From Nematopogon swammerdamellus (Eukaryota; Arthropoda; Insecta; Lepidoptera; Adelidae), in the NCBI GenBank assembly GCA_946902875.1, contig OX336353.1:20845151-20909150 (forward strand): 64,000 bases of DNA, written 5' to 3'. A model generated the notes under the pieces. It was not told the origin of the DNA, did no database searches, and was given only the letters and a program-made list of their open reading frames with translations. A program made the position numbers and the translations under genes. How positions within the stretch are numbered: position 1 is the first letter of the stretch; the number at the start of each line of letters is the position of its first letter. Positions 55,440-64,000 of this stretch are shown here, piece by piece.

Positions 55440-55672
55440 CACTTGACCGTTGCGGCGCAGCGGTCAGAGGCGGCGGCGCGGGCGCGAGCGTGACAGATTG
55501 CAGCGTGAAATCGACCCTCATTATAAGCGGCGGCGACAGGAGCGAAGCCGCCAGGGGTCGTGTAGCGCGACCACGCCCCCGCATCAACCCTCGCCCCGTC
55601 GCGTCGCCGCACCGTCCTCTCCGCCGCCGCGGTGCCGCCGCCGCCGCGCGGGCGAGATCTCAAAGTAAATTG
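55440..55672. other. CpG-rich block
   Basis: Dense CG with CCGCCGCCGCGGTGCCGCCG-type repeats. Frames are open on several strands, as expected from base composition, and none has a recognisable domain. Could be a promoter or enhancer-type island. Confidence 0.35.
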
Positions 55673-55679
55673 GTACAGA

Positions 55680-55774
55680 CCGTTCAACGTAACTTGTCCC
55701 TTGAAGTGAGCCATTTCAATCTCTATTGCCGAAAGCATAAGGATTAACGCGAGGGACAAGTTACGTTGAATAGA
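55680..55774. repeat. Hairpin with 19-bp perfect arms next to the CpG block
   Basis: TTCAACGTAACTTGTCCCT at 55683 and its exact reverse complement AGGGACAAGTTACGTTGAA at about 55752, with a 50-nt spacer. Confidence 0.8.
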
Positions 55775-56013
55775 CTGTAGACGAAGTACCTAACTATTAT
55801 TTAATCTGTAGGTAGGTTCCGTGTGACGGTAGAGAAAGGGCGGGATAGGGCGATAGAGAATCGTTGAGAGAACGAAAGAGATAGAGACGTACTCGATAAT
55901 TTAATCATAAGTCTTCAAAGTTTAGGAAAAATTTAAAAAAACCGGTCAAGTGCGAGTCGGACTCGCGCACCGAGGTTTCAGCACCAGAAAAAACATTGAT
56001 AAAAACACGTTCA

Positions 56014-56014
<1 letters not shown>

Positions 56015-56048
<34 letters not shown>
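56015..56048 (+). repeat. Run of 34 G
   Basis: 34 consecutive G, then A and five more G. It sits in the loop of the inverted pair AACATTGATAAAAACACG / CGTGTTTTTTATCAATGT. Able in principle to form G-quadruplex, but also a place where sequencing length is unreliable. Confidence 0.9.
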
Positions 56049-56049
<1 letters not shown>

Positions 56050-56106
56050 GGGGGTTCCCATACAAGAAACGTGTTTTTTATCAATGTGTTTTCTGGTATG
56101 TTTTTT

Positions 56107-56273
56107 ATCGTGTTTCTTAAATGGAGCCCTTTCCATTGACGTATCACACAGTTACGTCACATGCACTTGAAAAAAATATATTTTCTTTATTTTCGAATGA
56201 AAATATATTTTTTTCAAGTACATGTGACGTAACTGACGTATCAATGGAAAGGGCTCCCTATAAGAAACACGAT
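56107..56273. mobile_element. Fold-back element nested in the CGGCCAAGTG-family copy
   Basis: ATCGTGTTTCTTAAATGGAG, CCCTTTCCATTGACGTAT and GTTACGTCACATGCACTTG are mirrored on the right, ending AAGAAACACGAT. The arms are about 75 bp with an ATTTTCGAATGAAAAT centre. Confidence 0.75.
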
Positions 56274-56728
56274 ATTCTCTATCTTAAAGACGGTAAAGAA
56301 TATAGACAAGCGTCAAACTTGTCGTGATTATAGTGCAAACTGTAAAGTACAATAGCAAATAATAAAAATGCCAATTACGTGGTGGTGCGGAAACCTCGGT
56401 GCGCGAGTCCGACTCGCACTTGGCCGGTTTTTTGTTGTGGATTTTTTTTTTCCCCACGAACTGTATTATCCTATAATATAGCTAGGGTCTACTAACCTTA
56501 GAATAATCTCATGGATCCCGAATATCTTTTCGTTTCCGTGAAATAATCTTTAGATTAGCGGCGCGGCGTCAGAGGGTTATCTTGTTACACGCAGTCTAAC
56601 TTTCAGTGTATCATCACATCATGAGCAAATGTATTCTAGCAACGGCTCGTTTTCACAAATTATATTGTATGTATGCAGTCTCTTGAGCATCTATGGTTCA
56701 TCGCTGCCTTCACGAGTTTGGCGTAATT

Positions 56729-56768
56729 TGTGAGATTTTATAATAAATCTCACAAATTACGACATTTT
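56729..56768. repeat. Perfect short palindrome
   Basis: CGTAATTTGTGAGATTT and its reverse complement AAATCTCACAAATTACG around TATAAT. Confidence 0.7.
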
Positions 56769-57081
56769 AAATATTTGTGTGACCTTTCCTCAGCTCGCTC
56801 AAGGTCACTCGATTGCTTCGAATTCCTTGCAGCCGCTGCAACTGCCGACTGATTACCTAAACAAAAGTCGCAGTCTCGTGACCGTTCCAAATATAATTTT
56901 TATTGCTTCCGAACTGGGCGGCCTGTGCTCGAGGTCGGAGCGTCAGACGCAGCTAGGTTCACCCCCGAGGAGGTGCCAGTCCGTCTTGAAGACTGACTAA
57001 AGTAGCTTGGGAAAGGCCACCCGTGATTTGAAAATCCGTGCTTTGTAGGAGTCCTGGAAGTCATTCCATAACCTTTGACAC

Positions 57082-57315
57082 GCTTCTTTATTACTAGGTG
57101 GTGGGTTTAACCCGCCCGGGTTGGTACAACCGCACTCAATGAAAGGTCGGTCGAAACGGCTATGTAAATAGTTGTGTTTTCCGTCCAGCTCAGTGTAGCC
57201 GGCACGGCCGAAGGGAAGCACTGACGTGGCACCCAGTTCACCCGGTGTTATGGGCTGACATCACGGATGTTGTAGGTGATGTAGCCAACCGTGTCAGTTT
57301 CCATAAAAAAAAAAA
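57082..57315 (+). mobile_element. SINE-A, 3' two thirds
   Basis: Starts CTTTATTACTAGGTGGTGGG and runs to the tail CAGTTTCCATAAAAAAAAAA. The start is close to the switch point of the chimeric copies at 8140 and 37258, but the upstream sequence differs. Confidence 0.75.
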
Positions 57316-57574
57316 CCTTTACAATGCGAATGAAAAGAACCTCTACAGTGAGGAATGAGGGAAGCAGGTTCATCAGAGCAGCGGCGGCCACACGGTAGGT
57401 AGTGCATGTGCTTGAAAATGATAGCTTTGAAGAAAAATGATGCAATAGACCCTAGGCAAGCTAAATGTTTGTGAAAGATATAAAATGGTTATATCATAAA
57501 TGCAGTACCTACCTACCTACCTACACTACCTAGTCCTATATCAAGTGAAATGTTAAGTTCCTGTAGGTAGAAGC

Positions 57575-57842
57575 TCACGTAAAATTGTATAGGTCGTTTC
57601 CTTTCTTACCTTACTAGGTGGTAGGGTTTATCCCGCCCGGGTTGGTACCACCGCACTGAAAGAAACGTCGTTCGAAACGGCTATGTAAATAGTTCATGTT
57701 TTTCGTCCAGTTCAGTGTAGCCGACATGAAATGAAAGGAAGCGCTGACATGGCACCTAATTCACCCGGTGTTATGGGATGACATCACCATCACGGATGTT
57801 GTAGGTGATGTAGCCAACCGTGTCAGTATCCATAAAAAAAAA
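57575..57842 (+). mobile_element. SINE-A, 3' three quarters
   Basis: CACGTAAAATTGTATAGGTC (just after the B box) through body to GTGTCAGTATCCATAAAAAA. A small duplication ATCACCATCACGG near 57785. Confidence 0.75.
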
Positions 57843-58039
57843 CTGCATCACGAGAAACATATTTTAAAATCAGGTAAGTAACTGAGAACCATAAATGTAT
57901 AAGACTTACGAGTATCAGTTATTTTAGTGTTAGGTACAAACTACAAAAGCATTAATTAATATTGTATATTGATGTTCTCATGTTAGTACAAATTTGCAAT
58001 GCGAGCGACTTGTGTGACATATAGTGAGAGGACCCTTGT

Positions 58040-58215
58040 TCGCACCGTGCCGACGGGCGCGGGCGGCGGTGACGCGGGGGCGGCGGGGCGGACGCAGGCG
58101 CCCGGGCGCGGCGGCGCGGGGCGACAAAGCGAACCCGCTACTGAAATCGGACACCACCACGGCGGCGGGGCGGGGGCGGGGCGGGGGCGGGGCGGGGGCG
58201 GGGGCGACTGTTGAA
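58040..58215. other. CpG-rich block with G-quadruplex-prone array
   Basis: GC-only stretches with GGCGGCGGGGCGGGGGCGGG-type repeats at about 58155-58206. Frames are open on both strands through composition only. Could be a regulatory island; no gene can be assigned. Confidence 0.4.
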
Positions 58216-58629
58216 AGCCGCCGAGAGTGATGAGATGACCGAACTTTTTCTGCACTCGCGCGCTCCACTTTGGAAATTAGTACTGGTTCATTCCCCGTTT
58301 GAGGTCATTACAGTAGGTCCTTTTGAAAATAAAATAAAATTTTACAGTGATTATAAATTAAAGTTTTTTTTTCATAAAATAATTAGGTATAATTAATGAT
58401 ACTTTTTTTTTAATTATATTTTACTTTTAATTTCATACCATTTTTATCTGGATGCAGGCTTACCTATTTAAATTAAATTGATTTGGTCTTATCATACTCG
58501 TTCGTATGCATTTAATATTATTTTAGATCTGCTATACCATACCTTTCTTCTTTTGTCCTTCTACAATGCAAAATATAAAAGCCTGCGGCGCCATATATTA
58601 TTCGGATAGTGATTAATCGATTCTTAGCA

Positions 58630-58806
58630 CGTTTGTTGTATGGAGACTCCTAATTTTTTTATTTATGTTTTCTTTATCATTTCTTCGTACATCCGCCATA
58701 ATAACACATATACTGTGAAAATTTCAAAGATACTCGGACGGACGGACAGACAGACAGACAGACGACGTAGGCTTACGATTCCGTATGGATACGGAACCCA
58801 AAAAAA
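58630..58806 (+). mobile_element. CGGCCAAGTG-family element, 3' part
   Basis: TATGGAGACTCCTAATTTTT, CATCCGCCATAATAACACAT, GACAGACAGACAGACAGACG and ATACGGAACCCAAAAAA match 2749-3058. Confidence 0.65.
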
Positions 58807-59186
58807 TTATATGATCTTTGACATTTGTTTGAAAAAAAAAAACATCTCATAGGAAAAAAATGTATGGCCCGTGAAATTCTGGTCAAGGGTTCAAGGTAGG
58901 TCACACCAAGTGTATATTGTAGGTACGAAATAAAACTATAAAAACCGCGTAGGCAAGGTATTAATGAATTTAATTAATTAAATAATTAATTTCATTCATA
59001 TTTCATTCACGAGATGATTGTGTCCTTGATTAGGTTGTACATTATTACTACGTAATTAAGTTTGTTATAAAATATTTGAATTATTTAAAACAATATAGTT
59101 TAAGATGCGAAATTATGGATAAAAAAAATATTCTATTTATACCACGAATAGATATGTATTTAATAGATGGCGACAAAACTGTTTTT

Positions 59187-59629
59187 TAACCGACTTCAAA
59201 AAAAGGAGGAGGTTCTCAATTCGACTGTATTTTTTTTTATGTTTGTCCCCTCAGAACGTTCGACTGGGTGAGCCGATTTGGAAAATTCTTTTTTTATTTG
59301 AAAGCTGGTGCTTTCCGTGTGGTCCCATTTCAATTTGGTCAAGATCGGATTGGAAAGCGAGGCGGAATCGCAAGGCCGAAGGCCAAGCGCCGAGTACATT
59401 AATAGCAAAGAATTGAATTGAATTGAATTGAAACTGTGAAATAAAAAACTATTTAAAAAAATATAAAAACTGCCTTCAAAAATGTATGTATGAAATAAAA
59501 AAAAATCTAACCCTAGAGTTGAAGGCAGTGCTAACTAAAGCAAGCAAAAATAACCGACCGCCTTCAACTCTAGGGTTAAATTTTTTTTTATTTCATACAT
59601 TTTTGAAGGCGGTTTTTATATTTTTTATG
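59187..59629 (-). mobile_element. Compact relative of the composite element, minus strand
   Basis: Begins AACCGACTTCAAAAAAAGG and AGGAGGTTCTCAATTCGACT, then GTGGTCCCATTTCAATTTGG, the GC hairpin (59361-59390), a GAATT microsatellite (59411-59434) and a shortened fold-back with GAGTTGAAGGCAGTGC. No SINE or tandem array. It supports the same ancestral layout as 33389-33871. Confidence 0.7.
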
Positions 59630-59762
59630 TGGATAAGCCGTGAAGGCTTCGCAGAACAATATATTTTAAAAATATTATTATGTATAAATAAATAAAAAAA
59701 TACAAAATTATCTGTACTCATCAGGAGATAATGAAACTGAAACTCGATAGGCACGCCAACCT

Positions 59763-60066
59763 AAGTACTAGCTACTGGCTACTAGCTACTAGTACTAGCT
59801 ACTGGCTACTAAGTACTAGCTACTGGCTACTAGCTACTAGTACTAGCTACTGGCTACTAAGTACTAGCTACTGGCTACTAGCTACTAGTACTAGCTACTG
59901 GCTACTAAGTACTAGCTACTGGCTACTAGCTACTAGTACTAGCTACTGGCTACTAAGTACTAGCTACTGGCTACTAGCTACTAGTACTAGCTACTGGCTA
60001 CTAAGTACTAGCTACTGGCTACTAGCTACTAGTACTAGCTACTGGCTACTAGCTAGCTACTAGTAC
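59763..60066. repeat. 48-bp minisatellite, about 6.3 units
   Basis: Unit begins AAGTACTAGCTACTGGCTAC; starts at 59763, 59811, 59859, 59907, 59955 and 60003. Units are themselves built of AGCTACTGGCTACTA sub-blocks. The 110-codon open frame over it (SYWLLATST repeats) is a by-product of a repeat length divisible by three. Confidence 0.95.
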
Positions 60067-60216
60067 TTAGCAAACATATGAAATATTAAATTTTATTATT
60101 GCAGTTTGAAAAGCTAACTTTAGTTAGCTTTAGCATCGAGATAATATGAATGACGCGCGAGGGCGCAGGCGCGAGGCTAGTTTCTCTCCTACAAGCTCTA
60201 AAGCTCATCACGACCG

Positions 60217-60489
60217 GCGCGGCACGACTCCTTATATGTTGAGGGAATCAGGCTCCGATCTCCGCTCTCCGCTCCGACACAAAATATAGGCACATGCACA
60301 TCTGTGATGTGATGTAGATGTAGGTTGCACCGCCTCAACATTAGGTTAGGGTTAATTTATAGAAGATGCATCTTCTATAAATTAACCCTGGTTATTTTTT
60401 TTTTAAACCACCAAAACATCGTGGATATTTTGGTGGAGAGCCGAGATCGGAGCCTAATTCCCTCAACATTTAAGGAGTCGTGGCGCGGC
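60217..60489. mobile_element. Nested fold-back element
   Basis: Outer arms of about 52 bp (GCGGCACGACTCCTTATATG, TTGAGGGAATCAGGCTCCGA on the left; mirrored on the right). The centre is a perfect 42-bp palindrome at 60348-60389 (AGGGTTAATTTATAGAAGAT then G, mirrored). A third small inverted pair, CCACCAAAA / TTTTGGTGG, is at 60408-60436. Confidence 0.75.
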
Positions 60490-63023
60490 AGCTAGACCTG
60501 AGTGCAAGTTATTCATGGTAGAGGAATGAAAAACGTATCGACGACGCGACGACGCGACGATATATAATAACACTACAACAAAGCAAATACCAAGTACCGA
60601 GCCAACATTAGGTGGGTGGAAACTGGAATCATAAAAATGGTATAATAAAATAAAAATTCATATTTGTACGGGTCACGTTTCAAAACGGAGTTTTATTTCT
60701 TGCAATACTTTTCACCGCGCAGAAGTCATAAAACGTTATAGGTATGAACGAATACATACAATACATGTTGGATTAGTATTAAAATTGGAAATAAAGCGAA
60801 TATTTAATTGGTAATCCGTTTCTCCCGCGCTTTATTTCTTTTGTTTCTCGTGTTGCGCGGTTTTATGTCGATTGTGTTCGATTCGTTCGTTCGTACCGCT
60901 GCGCTCGCGCTGCCTCTATGTACCTACCCAGATATAATCGTAGATGTTGCATCTTACGATGCCACGCGAGCTTTACATTTTCTTCGTAAAATACGATTTG
61001 AAAGGAACTCTCATAATGACACTACGTCGACATTTTTTTATATGCAAATGTCGCCTATTTGATTCAACTATAATATATTAAACATGCCTCTACCACGAAT
61101 TCACGTGTCTTCGTGAGATGCGACAACTATACCATTTTAATTTCTTACACTCAGCTACTGGGGCATTGGCTTATCGTATTACCGTATTAGGTCGTCCGTC
61201 ACACCTACTTATAGATATGAAATAAAACTGCAAACGCATTCAATTAACAGTTTTTAATCTTTTGAATACTTGATTATTGAAACTTTATTAGTGGACATTT
61301 CTAATTCCGGAAAAAAATAACTTTGAAGTTATCAGATTTTTTTTTAACTTCACTTCACATAATTTCACACAACATTTCATTTATATCTCTAGAACCCTAC
61401 AATGGTCACATCTCATCGCATCCGCAGAGGAAACATTTAATTTCGCTCACAAATTGACAATTTTAAAAATCTATACGCTTTCAAATTTATTCACAGAAGT
61501 ACTTTGGATCTGTGCATGCCATGTGGGTGGACATCTAGATTTTATTTGTGACAAATTACTAAAATCATAAAAATACACTTCGCCAGTTTTTATGCCTTGC
61601 ATTTTGTTTCACCTTAGCGCTGAACAATAGATGGTTGAACTCTACAATACATTATATGTATACCTATGTATACCAGCTTTGTACGTGTACTTACGTCTAT
61701 ATGACTTGTAATTTGACTATTAATTTTGTATTCGTGTGATTAGGTACGTGAAAAGCATCATTAAAATAATTATTAAATAGATTTTTAATGAAATTTTTTA
61801 GGTTTTGTTTCCGTCACATTCTTGCTGCTAATGTTACTTTAATTAATGTTTTCACATACTTACAATACAATTTGGAGGTAGAGCATTACTCTACAAGGTC
61901 AGTATAGGACAAATCGCAGTTAGGCAAAATGCATAACTGTAAAAAGATGCCTTAATTTACTGGATAGGTGATATTCTGTACACAACCGATGTAAACATGC
62001 TTATGTTTGGTTGGAACTTGGTGACAAGGTGTCCGTTCGTATACGCATGCGCACTGGAATTATCGCTGAGTGTTATTATATTATGCATACCGATATTTAC
62101 AAGAAAACCGTTCCGACCTCAAATAAAATTGTACATAATTATTATGCATTTTTAATGTTCATTTAACAAATAAAAATTCATAATACGGTTATTACTTATT
62201 TCATTATAACCGTCAACATAGAAAATGAATTTTTCACAGTGGAAAGCTGCCACTCGCTTCATCTAATAATAATGTCAGCATCCAGTAATTATGTACATTG
62301 TACAACTATGTTGAATTGTTTCATAATAAATCATAAATAAGTACCTACATCATATTCACTAAATCACGAAAACTTCATTCGCAGATTCCTTAGGTAGGTT
62401 AAATAAATGTAAGAAGGAATCCGTAGGATAACGAAAATTCGCACCCAGTCAGTCAGTCAGTCAGTCAGTCATCGTCTGTGTCCGCCTCTCCAATTTTTCT
62501 CCAGTCCCCCAGGCCTTCAGCGGCATGGAACGACTGATTGCATCCGACGTACTTAATGTCGTCGTCCCGCCTGGCGGGTGGTCTTCCCACACTCCGTTTC
62601 TCTGTTCACGGCCAGTGTTGGTTCAGTGTAGGGCGCGGACTCAAACAACGGTTGTTGTCTCGACATACCTTGTCTCATTCGCACTCAGCGGTAAGTAATT
62701 TATACACAGAAATTAATGAATAAAAATAATACTCCACAAATTGTAGGTGAGTTAAGTACCACTTTTCACTTCAATTAAGTAAAGTTTAAGTCACAAAGTC
62801 CGTGTATTCGTATTACGTAAGTATAAAATTCAAGCTCCCGCGGTCCCGCCCGCCCGAAAGTCTTCAGTAGGTATACAGACCTGTACTTTCACTTTAGGTA
62901 GATACCTATCTATATGTAATACAGAAACATTCCTCGACTTGTGTGCTCCTAGCTCCCGTCCCGAGGAACGCCCTCGTGCGCTTCTCTATAGTACACAAGT
63001 ACATTATACAGATTGCGCTATTC
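60490..63023. other. Flank downstream of the Pox meso-like gene; no repeat family recognised
   Basis: Mostly AT-rich single-copy-looking sequence. (CAGT)n microsatellite at 62449-62470. 62470-62690 is GC-richer with a 61-codon frame (62538-62723) without motif. This is the longest stretch in the window without an obvious mobile element. Confidence 0.45.
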
Positions 63024-63029
63024 TTTAAT
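63024..63029 (-). promoter_or_regulatory. Candidate poly(A) signal ATTAAA
   Basis: The minus strand reads ATTAAA about 155 nt after the TGA of the paired-box exon. It is the nearest reasonable polyadenylation hexamer I see downstream. There is no transcript evidence, so this is only a candidate for the 3' end of the gene. Confidence 0.25.
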
Positions 63030-63184
63030 ACACATCTGAAAATTGTCTTTCTCTATCAGCACTCCGCCATTGTGATTGGCAATTTGTCGTGCACTCAGAC
63101 AACAGTGAGCCTTCACCGAGGCTTCCATCCATTTGTTGCGAGCGTGGCCGGCGCGGTCGCGGCGGCGGACGGCGCGCGGCGGGG

Positions 63185-63553
63185 TCAGAGTGCGTGCGCG
63201 TGCGCGTGCGGCGGGTGCGGCGGGGGCTGCGCGTGCGCGTGCGGGTGCGGCGGGTGCGCGTGCGCCGGCGAGTGCTGCGCGCGGCCGCTCTGCAGGTACA
63301 TGTAGTAGTCGTAGGGCTGGTGGAGCGCGGGCCAGCAGCGCGGCGGCTGGTACTGCGGCACGCCGTACAGCGGCGGGTAGAGCGGGGAGCCGCACGCCGA
63401 GCCGCCCACCTTGTTGCGCAGGATTCGGCTGATGGAGGAGACGGAGGGAACGTTGTACTTGTCGCACACGCCGTCCGCCAGCAGCCGGTCGCGGATCTCC
63501 CACGCGAAGATGCCGGGGTCCTTCTGCTTCAGCTCCTTTATGTACGACACCAC
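63185..63553 (-). CDS. Poxm: Pax1/9-type paired-box transcription factor, 3'-terminal coding exon (Pox meso-like)
   Basis: This exon encodes the C-terminal part of a paired domain (residues 1 to about 51), then a short Pro/Tyr/His-rich tail. The diagnostic stretch is [20 protein letters not shown] followed by [15 protein letters not shown]. It corresponds to the last helices of the second (RED) DNA-binding subdomain, and the [17 protein letters not shown] wording is Pax1/9-like. The tail contains [11 protein letters not shown]; from memory, Drosophila Pox meso ends with a similar Y-x-Y-Y-M-Y motif. The exon opens after an AG acceptor (CGGCAG, then GTGGTGTCG), so residue 1 is Val from an upstream exon and not an initiator Met. 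It ends at a TGA at 63185-63187 after a His/Ala/Pro run encoded by GCGTGC-type repeats. No homeodomain or octapeptide is encoded in this exon. The protein is nuclear and binds DNA as a developmental regulator, probably in mesoderm. The N-terminal paired domain lies beyond position 64000. Identity as a Pax paired domain is certain; assignment to Pox meso rather than another Pax is likely. Confidence 0.9.
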   Translation of the reverse strand: MVSYIKELKQKDPGIFAWEIRDRLLADGVCDKYNVPSVSSISRILRNKVGGSACGSPLYPPLYGVPQYQPPRCWPALHQPYDYYMYLQSGRAQHSPAHAHPPHPHAHAQPPPHPPHAHAHAL

Positions 63554-64000
63554 CTGCCGACAGTCACGTTACCCGTTACACTCTGTCAAGTAGATCAACG
63601 TTGAAAAGTTTGAACAAGATATGGATTACTATACTACTTTGGGTTACTTGGAGTACTATACTCATTTGGATTGCTAGGGCCGCCATCCCTAAAAAAGTAA
63701 AACCCCGGATATTCAAAAACCCGAACATTTATTTTTGACAAATACAAATACTAATACTACAACCCGGAGGCGTATCCCGCGTCTCATTCTTAAGTCGCCA
63801 CAGAGTTAAGTTAATCAGCTCTATAGTAGATTTAAATAGATAGGGTTTTTTTTAACTTGTGCGGTGTACACACGATTTAAAAAACCCTGTCGCACTAAAT
63901 CATGGTGCGAGCGGCCACTTTTAAAATCCTCCCGGGTGCCCTTTCGCTTTCGAATCTAGGACGAAACCAGGGAAACCCGGACGGATGGCAACCAAATTAT
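63554..64000 (-). other. Intron of the Pox meso-like gene (partial)
   Basis: Sequence upstream, in the minus sense, of the terminal exon. The acceptor AG is at 63554-63555, preceded in the minus sense by CTGTCGGC with only a weak pyrimidine tract. No further exon is recognisable up to the window edge. A short inverted motif around AGGGTTTTTT (about 63843) and AAAAAACCCT (about 63877) is visible. The DNA is otherwise AT-rich and featureless. Confidence 0.6.

Larger units (their letters stand above)
55934..56437. mobile_element. CGGCCAAGTG-family element with both inverted ends and two nested fold-backs
   Basis: The left end ACCGGTCAAGTGCGAGTCGG and the right end, in reverse, ACCGGCCAAGTGCGAGTCGG form long terminal inverted repeats, including CACCGAGGTTT. 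Inside are an inverted pair around a G run (55984-56096) and a second fold-back (56107-56273). This is the clearest evidence here that the family has inverted ends. Confidence 0.75.

Noticed and set aside
55450..55759. Arg/Pro/Ala-rich frames in the CpG block
   Set aside because: Open on several frames at once because of base composition; no conserved motif.
59731..60063. 110-codon frame with SYWLLATST repeats
   Set aside because: By-product of a 48-bp minisatellite whose unit is a multiple of three.
63018..63604. Long GC-rich frames on both strands over the paired-box exon
   Set aside because: Arg/Ala/Pro-rich out-of-frame readings of the Pox meso-like exon, caused by its GC content.

Overview
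The window looks like AT-rich insect DNA, most probably from a moth or butterfly. The evidence is a dense background of repeat motifs that I associate with Lepidoptera: LINE 3' ends with the CGCGGCTTCGCTCGCGT signature, elements bounded by CCGGCCAAGTGCGAGTCGG, elements bounded by ACCGACTTCC, and elements that start in CATA microsatellites. Almost nothing in it is host coding sequence. The one convincing gene is the 3'-terminal coding exon of a Pax1/9-type (Pox meso-like) paired-box transcription factor on the minus strand at 63185-63553. Its upstream exons lie beyond position 64000. About 62 kb of repeat-rich flanking DNA fills the rest.

Layout. 1-4880 holds degenerate repeats: SINE copies at 600-974, 1011-1126 and 2598-2749, two elements of the CGGCCAAGTG family, and a LINE 3' end. 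4881-7042, 9028-11507 and 17345-19781 are three plus-strand copies of a large composite element with ACCGACTTCC/GGAAGTCGGT ends. Each contains a long fold-back, a GC hairpin, a captured SINE, a tandem array open on both strands, and a second related unit. 24451-29222 is a minus-strand, internally duplicated version of the same element that ends in a near-perfect palindrome with 440-bp arms. 30-52 kb is a patchwork of SINEs, a mariner deletion derivative, a hAT-like insertion with an 8-bp target duplication, and RTE-type and other LINE remnants. 53.8-55.1 kb is a 1.2-kb minisatellite with no C on the plus strand. 55.4-60.5 kb holds CpG-rich blocks, nested inverted repeats with a 34-G run, and a 48-bp minisatellite. 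60.5-63.0 kb is quiet AT-rich DNA before the Pox meso-like exon.

How the parts relate. The repeats are nested and recombined rather than merely adjacent. The commonest family (called SINE-A here, about two dozen loci) has a head that joins tRNA-type A and B boxes to a 5S rRNA-like internal control region. The same SINE was captured inside the composite element, fused at the same junction to the end of another family (family B) in two places, and apparently expanded into a 33-bp tandem array. Compact composite elements at 33389-33871 and 59187-59629 lack the captured block and look like the ancestral form. All family names used here (SINE-A, family B, SINE-C, composite alpha/beta) are my own labels; no database was searched.
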